A stretch of 44,899 bases of DNA, taken from the NCBI GenBank assembly GCA_947451935.1, contig CANGBH010000016.1, positions 1 to 44,899 of the forward strand. Direction: 5' to 3'. Of this stretch, positions 9,283-18,141 are shown one piece after another. Made by a program: the position numbers and the translations under genes. Within the stretch, counting starts at the first letter, position 1. Each line of letters begins with the position of its first letter. This DNA is from Chitinophagaceae bacterium (GTDB lineage Bacteria > Bacteroidota > Bacteroidia > Chitinophagales > Chitinophagaceae). The notes under the pieces are model-generated. The model made no database searches. It saw only the letters and a list, made by a program, of their open reading frames with translations, and had not been told where the DNA came from.

Positions 9283-9888
9283 TTACTGCATTATTAGGGT
9301 TAATAAGACTTGAAAAATTCCAATTATTAGTCCTAGTACTCCACCTATTATTTCTACAAACCTAAATTCTTTTGACATGATTTGATTTAGTATCATTTCC
9401 ATCTTGTCACTCGAAAATCCATATACTTTTTCGGTTACTATTTTCTGTAAGTCTAATTGAGACTCGATGTTTTTCATATACGATTTTATCAAATCAGGGA
9501 ACATTGACTCTAATTCCTTTAAAAAAATCCCCTTAAGTTGTCCTATTGTGCTTTCACCAATAAACATGGAGATAATGGGAAATGCCTCACTAAGTCGTGT
9601 TCTGAGAAAGTCATCAATTCTATCTTCAACCAGTGGGAGTAATTTTTTAATATTTTCAGGATTGGTGATCTTTTCTTCAATCTCAGAAAATGAAATTAGC
9701 TCTGTACTGACTAAAATACCCAGTTTTTCAGCAAATTGACGTTGCCTTTTGGGGAAAATACCATGAAATGTAATACCTAGTATTTTTTTAGGTTCTTTTG
9801 GGTGAAATAGCATTTTTATGGCTATCCAGTTGGTAAACCAACCTATAAAAGCAGATATAATTGGTATTAAGAAAATCCAAAAATTCAT
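9283..9888 (-). CDS. DUF445 family membrane protein (short form)
   Basis: A 201-residue protein. An N-terminal transmembrane segment carries the DUF445 hallmark GWFTNWIAIKMLFHP, the middle is helical and charged, and a C-terminal hydrophobic segment (about 178-200) follows. Typical DUF445 proteins are about 400 residues; the half-length form with a membrane anchor at each end is, to my knowledge, frequent in Bacteroidota. Function is unknown. It follows the beta-barrel gene on the same strand but is separated by 124 bases with no gene, so co-transcription is uncertain. Confidence 0.8.
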   Translation of the reverse strand: MNFWIFLIPIISAFIGWFTNWIAIKMLFHPKEPKKILGITFHGIFPKRQRQFAEKLGILVSTELISFSEIEEKITNPENIKKLLPLVEDRIDDFLRTRLSEAFPIISMFIGESTIGQLKGIFLKELESMFPDLIKSYMKNIESQLDLQKIVTEKVYGFSSDKMEMILNQIMSKEFRFVEIIGGVLGLIIGIFQVLLTLIMQ

Positions 9889-9940
9889 CTAAATAATTTG
9901 TGCGAAGTTAGGTTAATGAAAATTGTTCATAAAATCGATT

Positions 9941-9970
9941 TTGAAGGAGTTAAGATTTCATGTAAATTCG
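9941..9970 (+). promoter_or_regulatory. Promoter of tRNA-His
   Basis: TTG at 9941-9943 and TAAATTCG at 9963-9970 are separated by 19 bases. The -7 box differs from TAnnTTTG at one position. Transcription would begin about ten bases before the tRNA 5' end. Confidence 0.5.
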
Positions 9971-9985
9971 CATTCTGATAATTAT

Positions 9986-10060
9986 GGAGGTTGTAGCTCA
10001 GTTGGTTAGAGCATCTGATTGTGGTTCAGAAGGTCGTGGGTTCGAGACCCATCATCCTCC
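9986..10060 (+). tRNA. tRNA-His (GTG anticodon)
   Basis: A full cloverleaf can be folded. The anticodon stem is TCTGA/TCAGA with loop TTGTGGT, giving anticodon GTG at 10021-10023 for histidine. The D arm is GCTC/GAGC, and the T arm is GTGGG-TTCGAGA-CCCAT. The histidine identity element is present: an encoded G at position -1 (9986) opposite C73 (10060). The acceptor stem has a T:T mismatch at 5:68 (9991 and 10055). CCA is not encoded. It lies alone upstream of the Prc-type protease gene. Confidence 0.95.
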
Positions 10061-10092
10061 CTCTTTCTCCACTTATAATTCTTAACATTATT

Positions 10093-10123
10093 TTGGGTTC
10101 AATGACTAATGTTGTAATTTTTG
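10093..10123 (+). promoter_or_regulatory. Promoter of the Prc-type protease gene
   Basis: TTG at 10093-10095 is followed by TAATTTTTG at 10115-10123, one base longer inside the box than the TAnnTTTG consensus. The TTG to TTTG distance of 24 bases is in the expected range. An imperfectly used inverted repeat, TTTTTGC/GCAAAAA (10118-10124 and 10130-10136), overlaps the box. Confidence 0.4.
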
Positions 10124-10151
10124 CACTCCGCAAAAACTATTACATTTGAAT

Positions 10152-12299
10152 ATGTCATCAAAAATTTTACACTTTATGTTCAGTAAAAGATCATTGCCCA
10201 TTGTGTTGTTGTTTTTAGTTACTGGATCGTTAATTGCATTCAATTCTTCTGGATTTGGAAATCCTCCAGATAAATTCAAACTCATTTTTACGCAGGTGGC
10301 TGAAATGTTAGAACAGGCTCATTTTAATCCCAAAAAGATTGATGATAATTTCTCTAAGCAAATATTTAAGAAATACTTAGAATCATTGGATTCCGACAAA
10401 GACATTTTCCTTGCATCAGATATAAAGGAGTTAAAAAAATATGAGTTGTCTATAGATGACGAATTGCACGGTTCCGATTTTCAGTTTTTTTATGCAGCTG
10501 AACAGATTTTTACAAAAAGGGTAAAACAAGCATCTGAGCTATATCCCGAATTATTAAAAAAACCATTCAAGTTCGATATCGATGAGTCAATTATTACTGA
10601 TGCCGATAAATTAGACTTTCCTAAGAATGAGAATGCACGAGTTGATGCATGGAGGAAAAGACTGAAATACTTAACACTAGAGCGTTACTCAGATTTAATT
10701 GATCAGCGTAATCTGCTCTCAAAAACAGATAGTGCATATAAATCTGACGAAGTGCTAGAAGCAGAATCAAGGAAAAAAGTAAGTTCCATCATTTCAAGAA
10801 ACTTCGAAAGGCTTTTGAATAAAATACAGCCAGATGATCGATTTGAAATTTTAGTCAATGTTATTACCAACACAATGGATCCACACACTACTTTTTTCCC
10901 ACCCATTGAAAAAAGATCATTTAACGAACAAATGAGTGGCCGATTTTATGGTATTGGCGCATCGCTAAAATCAGATGAAGGCGCAATTCGAATTGCTACT
11001 ATAGTAGCAGGATTACCAGCTTGGAAATCTCAACAACTCGTCGTGGGAGATCAAGTATTAAAAGTAGCACAAGGAAATGCAGAGCCAGTCGATCTTGCAG
11101 GCTTTGAAACGACAGAGGCAGTTAAATTAATTCGCGGCAAGAAGGGTACTGAAGTTCGTTTAACTATAAAGAAATCAGATGGTACGATTAAAATTGTGTC
11201 CATGATTCGCGATGAAGTTATATTGGATGAAACATACGCGAAAAGCGCTGTAGTTAAAGAAGGTGACAAAAAAATAGGGTATATCTATCTTCCTGAATTT
11301 TATGCTGATTGGGAAAGCCCTAATGGTCGTCGATCTGCCCAAGATGTTGCAAAGGAAATTATTAAACTGAAAGAACAAAATGTAGATGGTATAATTATGG
11401 ATCTTCGTAATAATGGTGGAGGATCCTTATATGATGTTGTCCAAATTGCAGGGTATTTTATTCCTGAAGGACCTATTGTGCAAGTTAAAGATAGGGAAGG
11501 CAACCCTACAGTATTAAGAGATCGAGATCGTACGGTGTTATATGATGGGCCGTTAGCTGTTATGGTAAATGAATTCTCTGCATCTGCATCTGAAATATTT
11601 GCAGCAGCTATGCAGGATTACGGGAGAGGTGTTGTAATTGGAAGTACTTCGACGTATGGAAAGGGAACTGTACAACGTAACATTGAACTAGAACCCGAAG
11701 CAAGTTCTTTGTTAAGCAAAGAAAAAGTGGAACTAGGGACTATTAAGTTGACTTTACAAAAATTTTATCGCATCAATGGTGGATCAACTCAGTTAAAAGG
11801 TGTTACTCCAAACATTATACTTCCTGATCAGTATGAAAGTTTAAAGTATAGGGAGAAAGATAATCCAGATGCAATGCCGTGGGATGAAATTCAAAAGGCA
11901 TTTTATGTTAAAACTCCTCCTACATATAATCTTGATCAACTTATAAACAAAAGTCTTGAACGTGTTCAAGCTAATTCATCATTCACTGCGATTCATGAAA
12001 TTTCAGATCTTATCGAAAAAACAAATGATAAAGAATATTCATTACAGCTAACTAAATACAGAGAAGATCAAAAGCATATTCGTGACGCATTTAAACGAAT
12101 TGATGAAATGAACAATTCGCAAAAGGACCTTGAGGTTGCTATGCTCAACGAAGATGAAAAAAAGTTGATTTCAGACAACGATAAACTTGAAAGAAGAAAA
12201 CAATGGATTAACAGTATTTCAAAGGATGTATACATCAATGAAACCTGCCAAATAATAGAGGATATGATCAAGCAAGGATTATTAGTAAGCGCTAATTAA
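10152..12299 (+). CDS. prc: Tail-specific (C-terminal processing) protease, S41A family
   Basis: A periplasmic Ser-Lys protease of about 715 residues, close to the E. coli Prc/Tsp length. An N-terminal hydrophobic signal or anchor (about 15-32) is followed by a Tsp N-terminal helical domain and a PDZ domain (GRFYGIGASL through LVVGDQVLKVAQG, about 262-345). The catalytic region includes YLPEF, MDLRNNGGGSL, the nucleophile motif SASASEIF and the Lys in YGKGTVQ (about residue 504). A charged C-terminal domain ends the protein. It degrades or trims envelope proteins recognised at their C termini. I chose ATG 10152; a TTG two codons earlier (10146) is in frame but less likely. The stop is three bases from the stop of the opposing DinB gene. 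Confidence 0.92.
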   Translation: MSSKILHFMFSKRSLPIVLLFLVTGSLIAFNSSGFGNPPDKFKLIFTQVAEMLEQAHFNPKKIDDNFSKQIFKKYLESLDSDKDIFLASDIKELKKYELSIDDELHGSDFQFFYAAEQIFTKRVKQASELYPELLKKPFKFDIDESIITDADKLDFPKNENARVDAWRKRLKYLTLERYSDLIDQRNLLSKTDSAYKSDEVLEAESRKKVSSIISRNFERLLNKIQPDDRFEILVNVITNTMDPHTTFFPPIEKRSFNEQMSGRFYGIGASLKSDEGAIRIATIVAGLPAWKSQQLVVGDQVLKVAQGNAEPVDLAGFETTEAVKLIRGKKGTEVRLTIKKSDGTIKIVSMIRDEVILDETYAKSAVVKEGDKKIGYIYLPEFYADWESPNGRRSAQDVAKEIIKLKEQNVDGIIMDLRNNGGGSLYDVVQIAGYFIPEGPIVQVKDREGNPTVLRDRDRTVLYDGPLAVMVNEFSASASEIFAAAMQDYGRGVVIGSTSTYGKGTVQRNIELEPEASSLLSKEKVELGTIKLTLQKFYRINGGSTQLKGVTPNIILPDQYESLKYREKDNPDAMPWDEIQKAFYVKTPPTYNLDQLINKSLERVQANSSFTAIHEISDLIEKTNDKEYSLQLTKYREDQKHIRDAFKRIDEMNNSQKDLEVAMLNEDEKKLISDNDKLERRKQWINSISKDVYINETCQIIEDMIKQGLLVSAN

Positions 12300-12302
12300 T
12301 CC

Positions 12303-12818
12303 TTACATATTAATTCCATACTTCTTCTGAAGTACTTCCTTGTGGTGTAACCAGTGCCCAATTAAGATGTATCCTATTGAGGTGATAGATAGTTGATCGC
12401 CCATATCTGTCGTCCCCATGCGCTGAAGCCATTCTTCATTGAAGCTGTTGAATAACAAGATGCTTCCTTTTCGAGCATTTAGAAACTCATCGCGTAATTG
12501 CTCAAACGTATAAGTGTACTCTGATGCTTTTGCATATTCATTCTCATCGAAACTAGTTATAGAAGAAATGGTATTTCGGGCAATAGACAATGCCCTAAAG
12601 GAAAAGATTAATTCAGCATCAATAGCATGTCTGAGAAGCGTAGCAATGTCCCATTTTCCTTCTTGATACCTATAACTTAAGTCTACATTAGATAAACTAG
12701 ATAAATCATTCTTTATGTCAACTAATGAAGAGCTAAGTAATTGTTTAATCTCTCCTGGTTCAACCAGTGAGACATATCCATTGAAAAATGGAGGATGAAC
12801 CAAGTTGGGAACACTCAT
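12303..12818 (-). CDS. DinB/YfiT-like putative metal-dependent protein
   Basis: A 171-residue four-helix protein of the DinB superfamily. The expected metal-ligand histidines are visible: one in LLRHAIDAELIF (about residue 66) and a pair in the C-terminal IGHWLHHKEVLQKKYG. YRYQEGKWDIATLLRHA is the usual helix-2 entry of the DinB_2 group. Members bind Zn or Ni and some act as thiol transferases, but the reaction here is unknown. The start follows the S8 protease stop by six bases on the same strand, so the two are probably co-transcribed. It is convergent with prc. Confidence 0.8.
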   Translation of the reverse strand: MSVPNLVHPPFFNGYVSLVEPGEIKQLLSSSLVDIKNDLSSLSNVDLSYRYQEGKWDIATLLRHAIDAELIFSFRALSIARNTISSITSFDENEYAKASEYTYTFEQLRDEFLNARKGSILLFNSFNEEWLQRMGTTDMGDQLSITSIGYILIGHWLHHKEVLQKKYGINM

Positions 12819-12824
12819 TGATTA

Positions 12825-14516
12825 CTATTTTGCCAGCTTTGCCTTTTTGCTTTCTGATATGGTTACTGCTTTACGTTCTCCTTTAATGGTTTGTGCTAAC
12901 AATAATGCTTCATATGCATTAGCGATTCCACCTGAAACTGAAATGTCAGATAATTGTATGGTGCGATCGTCATCGCCTTCTTTGACAACTATGGTAGAAT
13001 TAATTTTCACTGCAGATTTTTCAATGATATTTTTTACCTGAGAAGCTGAAAGTTCAGGATAATAGGATAAAATCAAAGCAGCAATACCTGAAACAACCGG
13101 TGCCGCCATGCTGGTTCCATCCATACTACCATACACATTAATGCCAGGAAGAGTAGAGTAGATGTCAACCCCTGGTGCAAATACAGAAACTTCTCTTTTC
13201 CCATAGTTAGAAAAAGATGCTTTAAGCTCAGCTAATGTTGGACCACTTGCGCCTACATTGATCCAGTTAGATGCAATGTTTAAGGTATCATTGTTTATGT
13301 TTCGCGAAGGAAAATTATCCTCGATATCAATGTTTTTATCATCATTCCCAGCTGCGTGAATGAGTAAGACACCCTTAGATTCAGCGTATTTCACAGCTTC
13401 ATCAACCCATTTTTTTTCTGGAGAAAACCCTTTTCCAAAACTCATATTAACTACCCATGCACCATTGTCAACTGCATAGTGAATGGCATTAGCTATATCC
13501 TTATCGTGTTCATCACCATCAGGGACTGCCCTAATCATCATGATCTCTACATTGTTGGCAATGCCATTAATGCCAGTAGCATTTTTTCTGTCAGCAGCTA
13601 TGATTCCAGCAACATGTGTTCCATGTTCTGCCCCAGTTGCCATCACATCATTGTTGCCATAGTATCGATCGTTTACATCATCATAATTGTCTTGAACAAT
13701 TGGATTACGATAATCAACTGGTTCTTTTTCTACAGCATTCATTTTTGACTTTTCCTGTTCGTAAAAATCTAAAAGTTCTTTCAATACAAAGCTATTGGGT
13801 TGATCCATTTGTCTTGTTTGTTGAAAAATACCCAACATAGCTTTTTTAGACTTTATTTCATCTGCACTAACTGCTTTAAAATTTTCTAATTCATCTCCCG
13901 TATACGTTTTTTTTCCAAGAGAGTTTTTCAAAATACTGTCAGCGATGGGTAATTTCGTAACGACATCTTTCAAGATCATGACATACATCGATGCTTCTTT
14001 CGCTTGTATTTCAAGAATTTCTTTGGCTTTCTTGTAGTTTTTAAAGGCTGTTAGCTGATCGTTGTTCAATGAATTTTCTTCAATAGATTTACCATCGAAT
14101 AACTTCTTATACTTATAATAAACCCTTGCTCCTTCATAACTATCTTTTGTTACATTCTTTCCGTCTCTACCACCAATAAAATTCCATCCATATATATCGT
14201 CAACGTATCCATTATGGTCATCATCAATTCGATTACCTGGTATTTCATTTTTGTTTTTCCATAATATGGATTTGAGGTCTTCGTGAAGGGTGTCAACACC
14301 AGAATCAATTACGGCTACTATTATCTTTCGTTTGGGTTTTAATGTAGGTAAAATAGTAGTATAAGCTTTATCCAAACTTATACCATAGTAACTAGATGAT
14401 GTAAAATCAGTAAGTTGCCAATTTCGTTGATTGGAGAGCGTATTATTTTGAGCAAATGATGTATGCTGTGTTAAAATGAGTAACGCTAGTACAATGCTAA
14501 AAAATACTTTTTTCAT
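12825..14516 (-). CDS. Secreted S8 (subtilisin-like) serine peptidase
   Basis: A 563-residue subtilase with a signal peptide (residues 1-22, ending TSFAQ). The triad is complete: Asp71 in AVIDSGVD, His298 in EHGTHVAG and Ser469 in GTSMAAP, with oxyanion Asn391 in AAGND. The Asp-His interval is about 227 residues, against roughly 30-60 in classical subtilisins, because of a charged, largely helical insert (about 120-285). Such inserts occur in a Bacteroidota subgroup of S8 proteins. No type IX sorting domain is seen at the C terminus. It probably degrades proteins in the periplasm or outside the cell. DinB follows it, and the ALDH gene lies 72 bases upstream. Confidence 0.9.
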   Translation of the reverse strand: MKKVFFSIVLALLILTQHTSFAQNNTLSNQRNWQLTDFTSSSYYGISLDKAYTTILPTLKPKRKIIVAVIDSGVDTLHEDLKSILWKNKNEIPGNRIDDDHNGYVDDIYGWNFIGGRDGKNVTKDSYEGARVYYKYKKLFDGKSIEENSLNNDQLTAFKNYKKAKEILEIQAKEASMYVMILKDVVTKLPIADSILKNSLGKKTYTGDELENFKAVSADEIKSKKAMLGIFQQTRQMDQPNSFVLKELLDFYEQEKSKMNAVEKEPVDYRNPIVQDNYDDVNDRYYGNNDVMATGAEHGTHVAGIIAADRKNATGINGIANNVEIMMIRAVPDGDEHDKDIANAIHYAVDNGAWVVNMSFGKGFSPEKKWVDEAVKYAESKGVLLIHAAGNDDKNIDIEDNFPSRNINNDTLNIASNWINVGASGPTLAELKASFSNYGKREVSVFAPGVDIYSTLPGINVYGSMDGTSMAAPVVSGIAALILSYYPELSASQVKNIIEKSAVKINSTIVVKEGDDDRTIQLSDISVSGGIANAYEALLLAQTIKGERKAVTISESKKAKLAK

Positions 14517-14588
14517 CTTATATATTGAATGTGCAAGGTAACCTTTTTGAAAATTTATGTTTATGAGAAAATATCATTTAAGGAAATT

Positions 14589-16121
14589 TTACAACTTGAA
14601 ATTAATACCCTGTGCAAGTGGGAGTGTATTGCTGTAGTTGATTGTAACAGATTGTCTCCTCATATATGCTTTCCAAGAATCACTTCCGCTTTCTCTTCCG
14701 CCTCCCGTTTCTTTTTCACCACCAAATGCTCCACCTATTTCAGCACCACTGGTTCCAATATTTACATTGGCTATTCCGCAGTCACTTCCGTTGGTTGAAA
14801 GAAAGTATTCTGCTTTTCTAAGGTTTAATGTCATAATTGATGATGATAGACCTTGGGGTACACTGTTTTGTATTGAAACAGCTTCTTCAAGTGTATTATA
14901 TTTCATTAAATACAGGATTGGGGCAAAGGTTTCTTTTTTCGCAATTTCGATAGAGGACTGAACCTCCGCAATGCAAGGTTTTACATAACAGCCACTTTCA
15001 AATGCTAGACCTTCAAGTACTCCACCTTCGATGATAAACGTCCCGCCTTGTTCAGTGATTGCCTTAATTGTATGCTGATATTGAGCCACAGCAGCTTTAT
15101 CTATCAGTGGCCCCATATGGTTTTCTTGATCTAATGGGTTACCAATTTTAATTTGTCCATACGCATGTGCAAGTTGTGCTTTGAACTGTTCATAGATACT
15201 CTCATGAATAATTAATCTTCTGGTCGTTGTACACCGTTGTCCAGCGGTGCCTACAGCGCCAAATACAGCTGCATTAAGGGCTATATTCAAATCTGCATCC
15301 TCTGTGATGATAATGGCATTATTACCACCCAGCTCCAATAATGATTTTCCAAACCTCGATGCAACGGCCACCCCTACTGATTTACCCATTTGAGTTGATC
15401 CTGTAGCCGATACGAGTGCAATTCGAGAATCATTAGCCATCAATTCGCCAATATGTTTGTCTCCATTTACCAGTGAGATTACTCCTTCAGGAATGTTATT
15501 TTCTGTTAAGACATCTTTTATTATCTCTTGACAAGCAATTGCCGTTAAGGGTGTTTTTTCTGAGGGCTTCCAGATGCATACATTGCCACAAACCAAGGCA
15601 ATCATGGCATTCCAGCTCCATACAGCAACTGGAAAATTAAAAGCTGTAATAATACCAACTACCCCCAATGGATGCCATTGTTCATACATTCTATGACCAG
15701 GGCGCTCACTTTGAGTAGTCATGCCATATAGTTGTCGAGATAAACCTGTTGCAAAATCACATATGTCAATCATCTCTTGTACCTCACCAAGGCCTTCTTG
15801 CAAGCTTTTTCCCATTTCATAGCTAACAAGCTGTCCTAAACTTGATTTTTTACTTCTCAGTGTGTTACCAATTTGTCTTACAATATCACCTCGTTTAGCA
15901 GCTGGCCAATTTCTCCACGTAGCGAATGCGTGTAATGAAGATTCAACAACTTTGTTATACTCATCATCTGTTGTAGTATTGATTGATCCAATTAGTTTGC
16001 CATCAACAGGAGAAAAGGAGGATAAGGTTTCTTTTCCGCCTTGAAGCCAAGATAAACCGGTAGAAGTTCCTTGATGTTGGTTTGTAATGTGTAGGTCGTT
16101 TAAAATGTCAGACAAAATCAT
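14589..16121 (-). CDS. Aldehyde dehydrogenase, ALDH7-like (alpha-aminoadipic semialdehyde type)
   Basis: A 510-residue NAD(P)-dependent aldehyde dehydrogenase. The general base Glu lies in LELGGNNAIII and the nucleophilic Cys in GTAGQRCTTTRR. The run GQRCTTTRRLIIHESIYEQF and the ending IGTSGAEIGGAFGGEKETGG are characteristic of the ALDH7A1/piperideine-6-carboxylate dehydrogenase group, which oxidises alpha-aminoadipate semialdehyde in lysine breakdown. No other lysine catabolism gene is in the window, so the substrate is a family-level inference. Its ATG overlaps the TGA of the preceding UPF0104 gene (ATGA), implying translational coupling. Confidence 0.85.
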   Translation of the reverse strand: MILSDILNDLHITNQHQGTSTGLSWLQGGKETLSSFSPVDGKLIGSINTTTDDEYNKVVESSLHAFATWRNWPAAKRGDIVRQIGNTLRSKKSSLGQLVSYEMGKSLQEGLGEVQEMIDICDFATGLSRQLYGMTTQSERPGHRMYEQWHPLGVVGIITAFNFPVAVWSWNAMIALVCGNVCIWKPSEKTPLTAIACQEIIKDVLTENNIPEGVISLVNGDKHIGELMANDSRIALVSATGSTQMGKSVGVAVASRFGKSLLELGGNNAIIITEDADLNIALNAAVFGAVGTAGQRCTTTRRLIIHESIYEQFKAQLAHAYGQIKIGNPLDQENHMGPLIDKAAVAQYQHTIKAITEQGGTFIIEGGVLEGLAFESGCYVKPCIAEVQSSIEIAKKETFAPILYLMKYNTLEEAVSIQNSVPQGLSSSIMTLNLRKAEYFLSTNGSDCGIANVNIGTSGAEIGGAFGGEKETGGGRESGSDSWKAYMRRQSVTINYSNTLPLAQGINFKL

Positions 16122-17125
16122 GATGCTTTATTTTTTTTATTATTTAAAATTGACATTAATCCCATTGAAATTGGACCCAAAATAATAAGTAGAACTGTTT
16201 GCAACGACCATATAAGCCATCCAAATGCTAATCCAACTACTTGGCCGATTCCATAAAAACCAAGGGTTTTTTGAACGGCCAATTGATAAGCTCCAATCCC
16301 TCCTTGTGTCACAATCATTGCAAAACTACCAAAGGTTAGGATAGTTAATGATGGAATCCAACCCATGTCAGTTAATTCAGTCAGTGCTAAGAAGCCAATT
16401 TTTATGCTTGATAAATATAAAAACCAAATCAGGAATGTATAGAGGAAGAATAATGGCTTATTTTTCAAATGACGTATGCTCATTAGTCCTTCTGTGGCCC
16501 CCAGTAAAAGGGTTTTGATTTTTTCGATTAGCTTTTTCGATGCTATTTTCTTGAATAACCATACTATGAAGACTCCTAATAACAAAAAAGATAAAATATA
16601 AAAAGTGAGTTGACGAAGATCAAATGTTATTTTTTGAAGGAATGTATCCCATAATTCTTTTGCGTATGCTCCAACAACATTAAACTGAGATGCGATGGTA
16701 AGGCTAATAACAAGAATAAGACAGATTACATCTACGATTCTTTCTGCAACCATTGTTCCAATCAATTGATTTACAGGTATTTTTTCATGTTTACCTAACA
16801 TAGTACATTTCATTAATTCACCCAGCCTAGGAAATAAAAGATTGAAGAAAAAACCAATAATTACAGCAAAAAATACATTGCTGTTTTTGGGTGAATAGGA
16901 AAGTGGGGCTATGAGCATTTTCCAACGTATTGCTCTAATGTAATGGCTTAAGATAACAATCACTAAGCAGGGTATAACTACCAGGGGATTGGCCGTAATA
17001 ATCAGGTTTTTAACCTCATCAAGCTCCTTTGCAGATAATGTTCGTGTTGTTATCCAAATAAGAAATACTCCCAAAGATAGGAATATGATGAATTTTATTA
17101 TGCTTGAAAGATTACGGGTCAACAT
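16118..17125 (-). CDS. UPF0104/lysylphosphatidylglycerol synthase TM-like membrane protein
   Basis: A 335-residue integral membrane protein with about eight hydrophobic helices. Two hallmarks of the family are clear: FNLLFPRLGELMK (about residues 92-104) and VAERIVDVICL (about 126-136); TQGGIGAYQLAV near residue 275 is the third. The family corresponds to the flippase-like membrane half of MprF and to AglD-type proteins, without the soluble aminoacyl transferase domain. A role in lipid or polyprenyl-glycan translocation is likely, but the substrate is unknown. The stop overlaps the ALDH start by four bases. It is divergent from the glycogen-synthase-like gene across a 169-base gap. Confidence 0.85.
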   Translation of the reverse strand: MLTRNLSSIIKFIIFLSLGVFLIWITTRTLSAKELDEVKNLIITANPLVVIPCLVIVILSHYIRAIRWKMLIAPLSYSPKNSNVFFAVIIGFFFNLLFPRLGELMKCTMLGKHEKIPVNQLIGTMVAERIVDVICLILVISLTIASQFNVVGAYAKELWDTFLQKITFDLRQLTFYILSFLLLGVFIVWLFKKIASKKLIEKIKTLLLGATEGLMSIRHLKNKPLFFLYTFLIWFLYLSSIKIGFLALTELTDMGWIPSLTILTFGSFAMIVTQGGIGAYQLAVQKTLGFYGIGQVVGLAFGWLIWSLQTVLLIILGPISMGLMSILNNKKNKAS

Positions 17126-17255
17126 TCGTTTTTAAATGGTTTTCTTGGGTAAAGTTAGCCAAATGGTTATTTATGGAAGTCTGTTTTTCAAGGATTTATG
17201 CTAAAGCATCCATATATAGATACTACAATAACAGGGCAATTCAGTTAAAATTCCT

Positions 17256-17263
17256 TATTTTTG
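17256..17263 (+). promoter_or_regulatory. Putative -7 box for the glycogen-synthase-like/DUF4270 pair
   Basis: TATTTTTG matches TAnnTTTG and lies 31 bases before the ATG at 17295. I find no convincing TTG at the -33 distance, so this is a half-match. The rest of the 17126-17294 gap holds nothing I can identify. Confidence 0.35.
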
Positions 17264-17294
17264 CACACTTTCATTGCTTTTTTAATTCAACAAA

Positions 17295-18110
17295 ATGGTC
17301 ACAAAGAAAAGAATTCTCTTTATAGCCAACGAAATGTCTCCTTATCTAGAGCTCACTGAGTTCTCGGAGCTTGTCAACCGGCTAGCCATTAAAGCAAATG
17401 ATTCCAATTTTGAAGTCAGGTGCATCATGCCTCGATTTGGTACAATAAATGAAAGACGCCACAGGTTACACGAAGTGGTTAGACTTTCTGGAATTAACAT
17501 TACCATCGAAAATGATGATTATCCACTACAAATTAAAGTAGCTTCTCTTCCAAATGCAAGATTACAGGTCTATTTTTTAGATAACGAAGACATGTTCAAG
17601 CGTAAATTTGTCTTTCAAGATGAAAATGAAAAATGGTACGATGATAATGGTATTCGATCAATTTTCTTTTGTAAGGGCGCTTTAGAAACGGTTAAGAAAT
17701 TTGGTTGGCCTCCTGATATTATTCACTGTAGTGGTTGGATGACAGGCTTAGTGCCATTATTTTTAAAAACTGCATACAAGAAAGAGCCAGTTTTTAGCAA
17801 CAGTAAAATTTTATATACAATAGGTCAAAATACATTTGAAGAGTCTCTTGGTGCTGATTTTAATAAATTGGCCCTTATAAATGCCAGTATTAAGGATAAA
17901 GATCTTGAACCCTATTCAGGCTCAAATAATTTCTCTATTTTCAAAGGAGCTGCTACATATGCTGACGCCATTTCATTTGGCGACAGTGAAGTGGATAAAA
18001 AATTGCTTGATGCATTTTCAAAGCCAAAAGGAAAGAAAGTGATTGCTTATAATCCTGAATCCGATTTAACAGAGTATTTACAATTGTATAACGACCTTGC
18101 AAGCAAGTAA
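17295..18110 (+). CDS. Glycogen/starch synthase-like N-terminal domain protein, probably non-catalytic
   Basis: A 271-residue protein resembling only the N-terminal Rossmann half of GT5 glycogen synthases: RILFIANEMSPYLELTEFSE, then RCIMPRFGTINERRHRLHEV and PPDIIHCSGWMTGLVPLFLK. True synthases are about 475 residues, with a KxGG ADP-glucose motif near residue 15 and a second GT-B lobe. Here the KxGG position reads LTEFSE and the second lobe is absent. The downstream DNA encodes DUF4270 in another frame rather than a GT-B lobe, so this is not a frameshift. Short proteins of this kind recur in Bacteroidota. A regulatory or sugar-binding role is possible; catalysis is unlikely. Confidence 0.8.
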   Translation: MVTKKRILFIANEMSPYLELTEFSELVNRLAIKANDSNFEVRCIMPRFGTINERRHRLHEVVRLSGINITIENDDYPLQIKVASLPNARLQVYFLDNEDMFKRKFVFQDENEKWYDDNGIRSIFFCKGALETVKKFGWPPDIIHCSGWMTGLVPLFLKTAYKKEPVFSNSKILYTIGQNTFEESLGADFNKLALINASIKDKDLEPYSGSNNFSIFKGAATYADAISFGDSEVDKKLLDAFSKPKGKKVIAYNPESDLTEYLQLYNDLASK

Positions 18111-18141
18111 ATGTATTGCCAAAACGCATAAAAAATCGTAC

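Noticed and set aside
10118-10136. TTTTTGC/GCAAAAA inverted repeat as a terminator for tRNA-His
   Set aside because: The stem has only two G:C pairs, no T-run follows, and it overlaps the -7 box of prc.
17198-17209. ATGCT-AA-AGCAT palindrome in the divergent gap as an operator
   Set aside because: A single short A/T-rich palindrome is expected by chance, and its loop is too small to form a stable hairpin.
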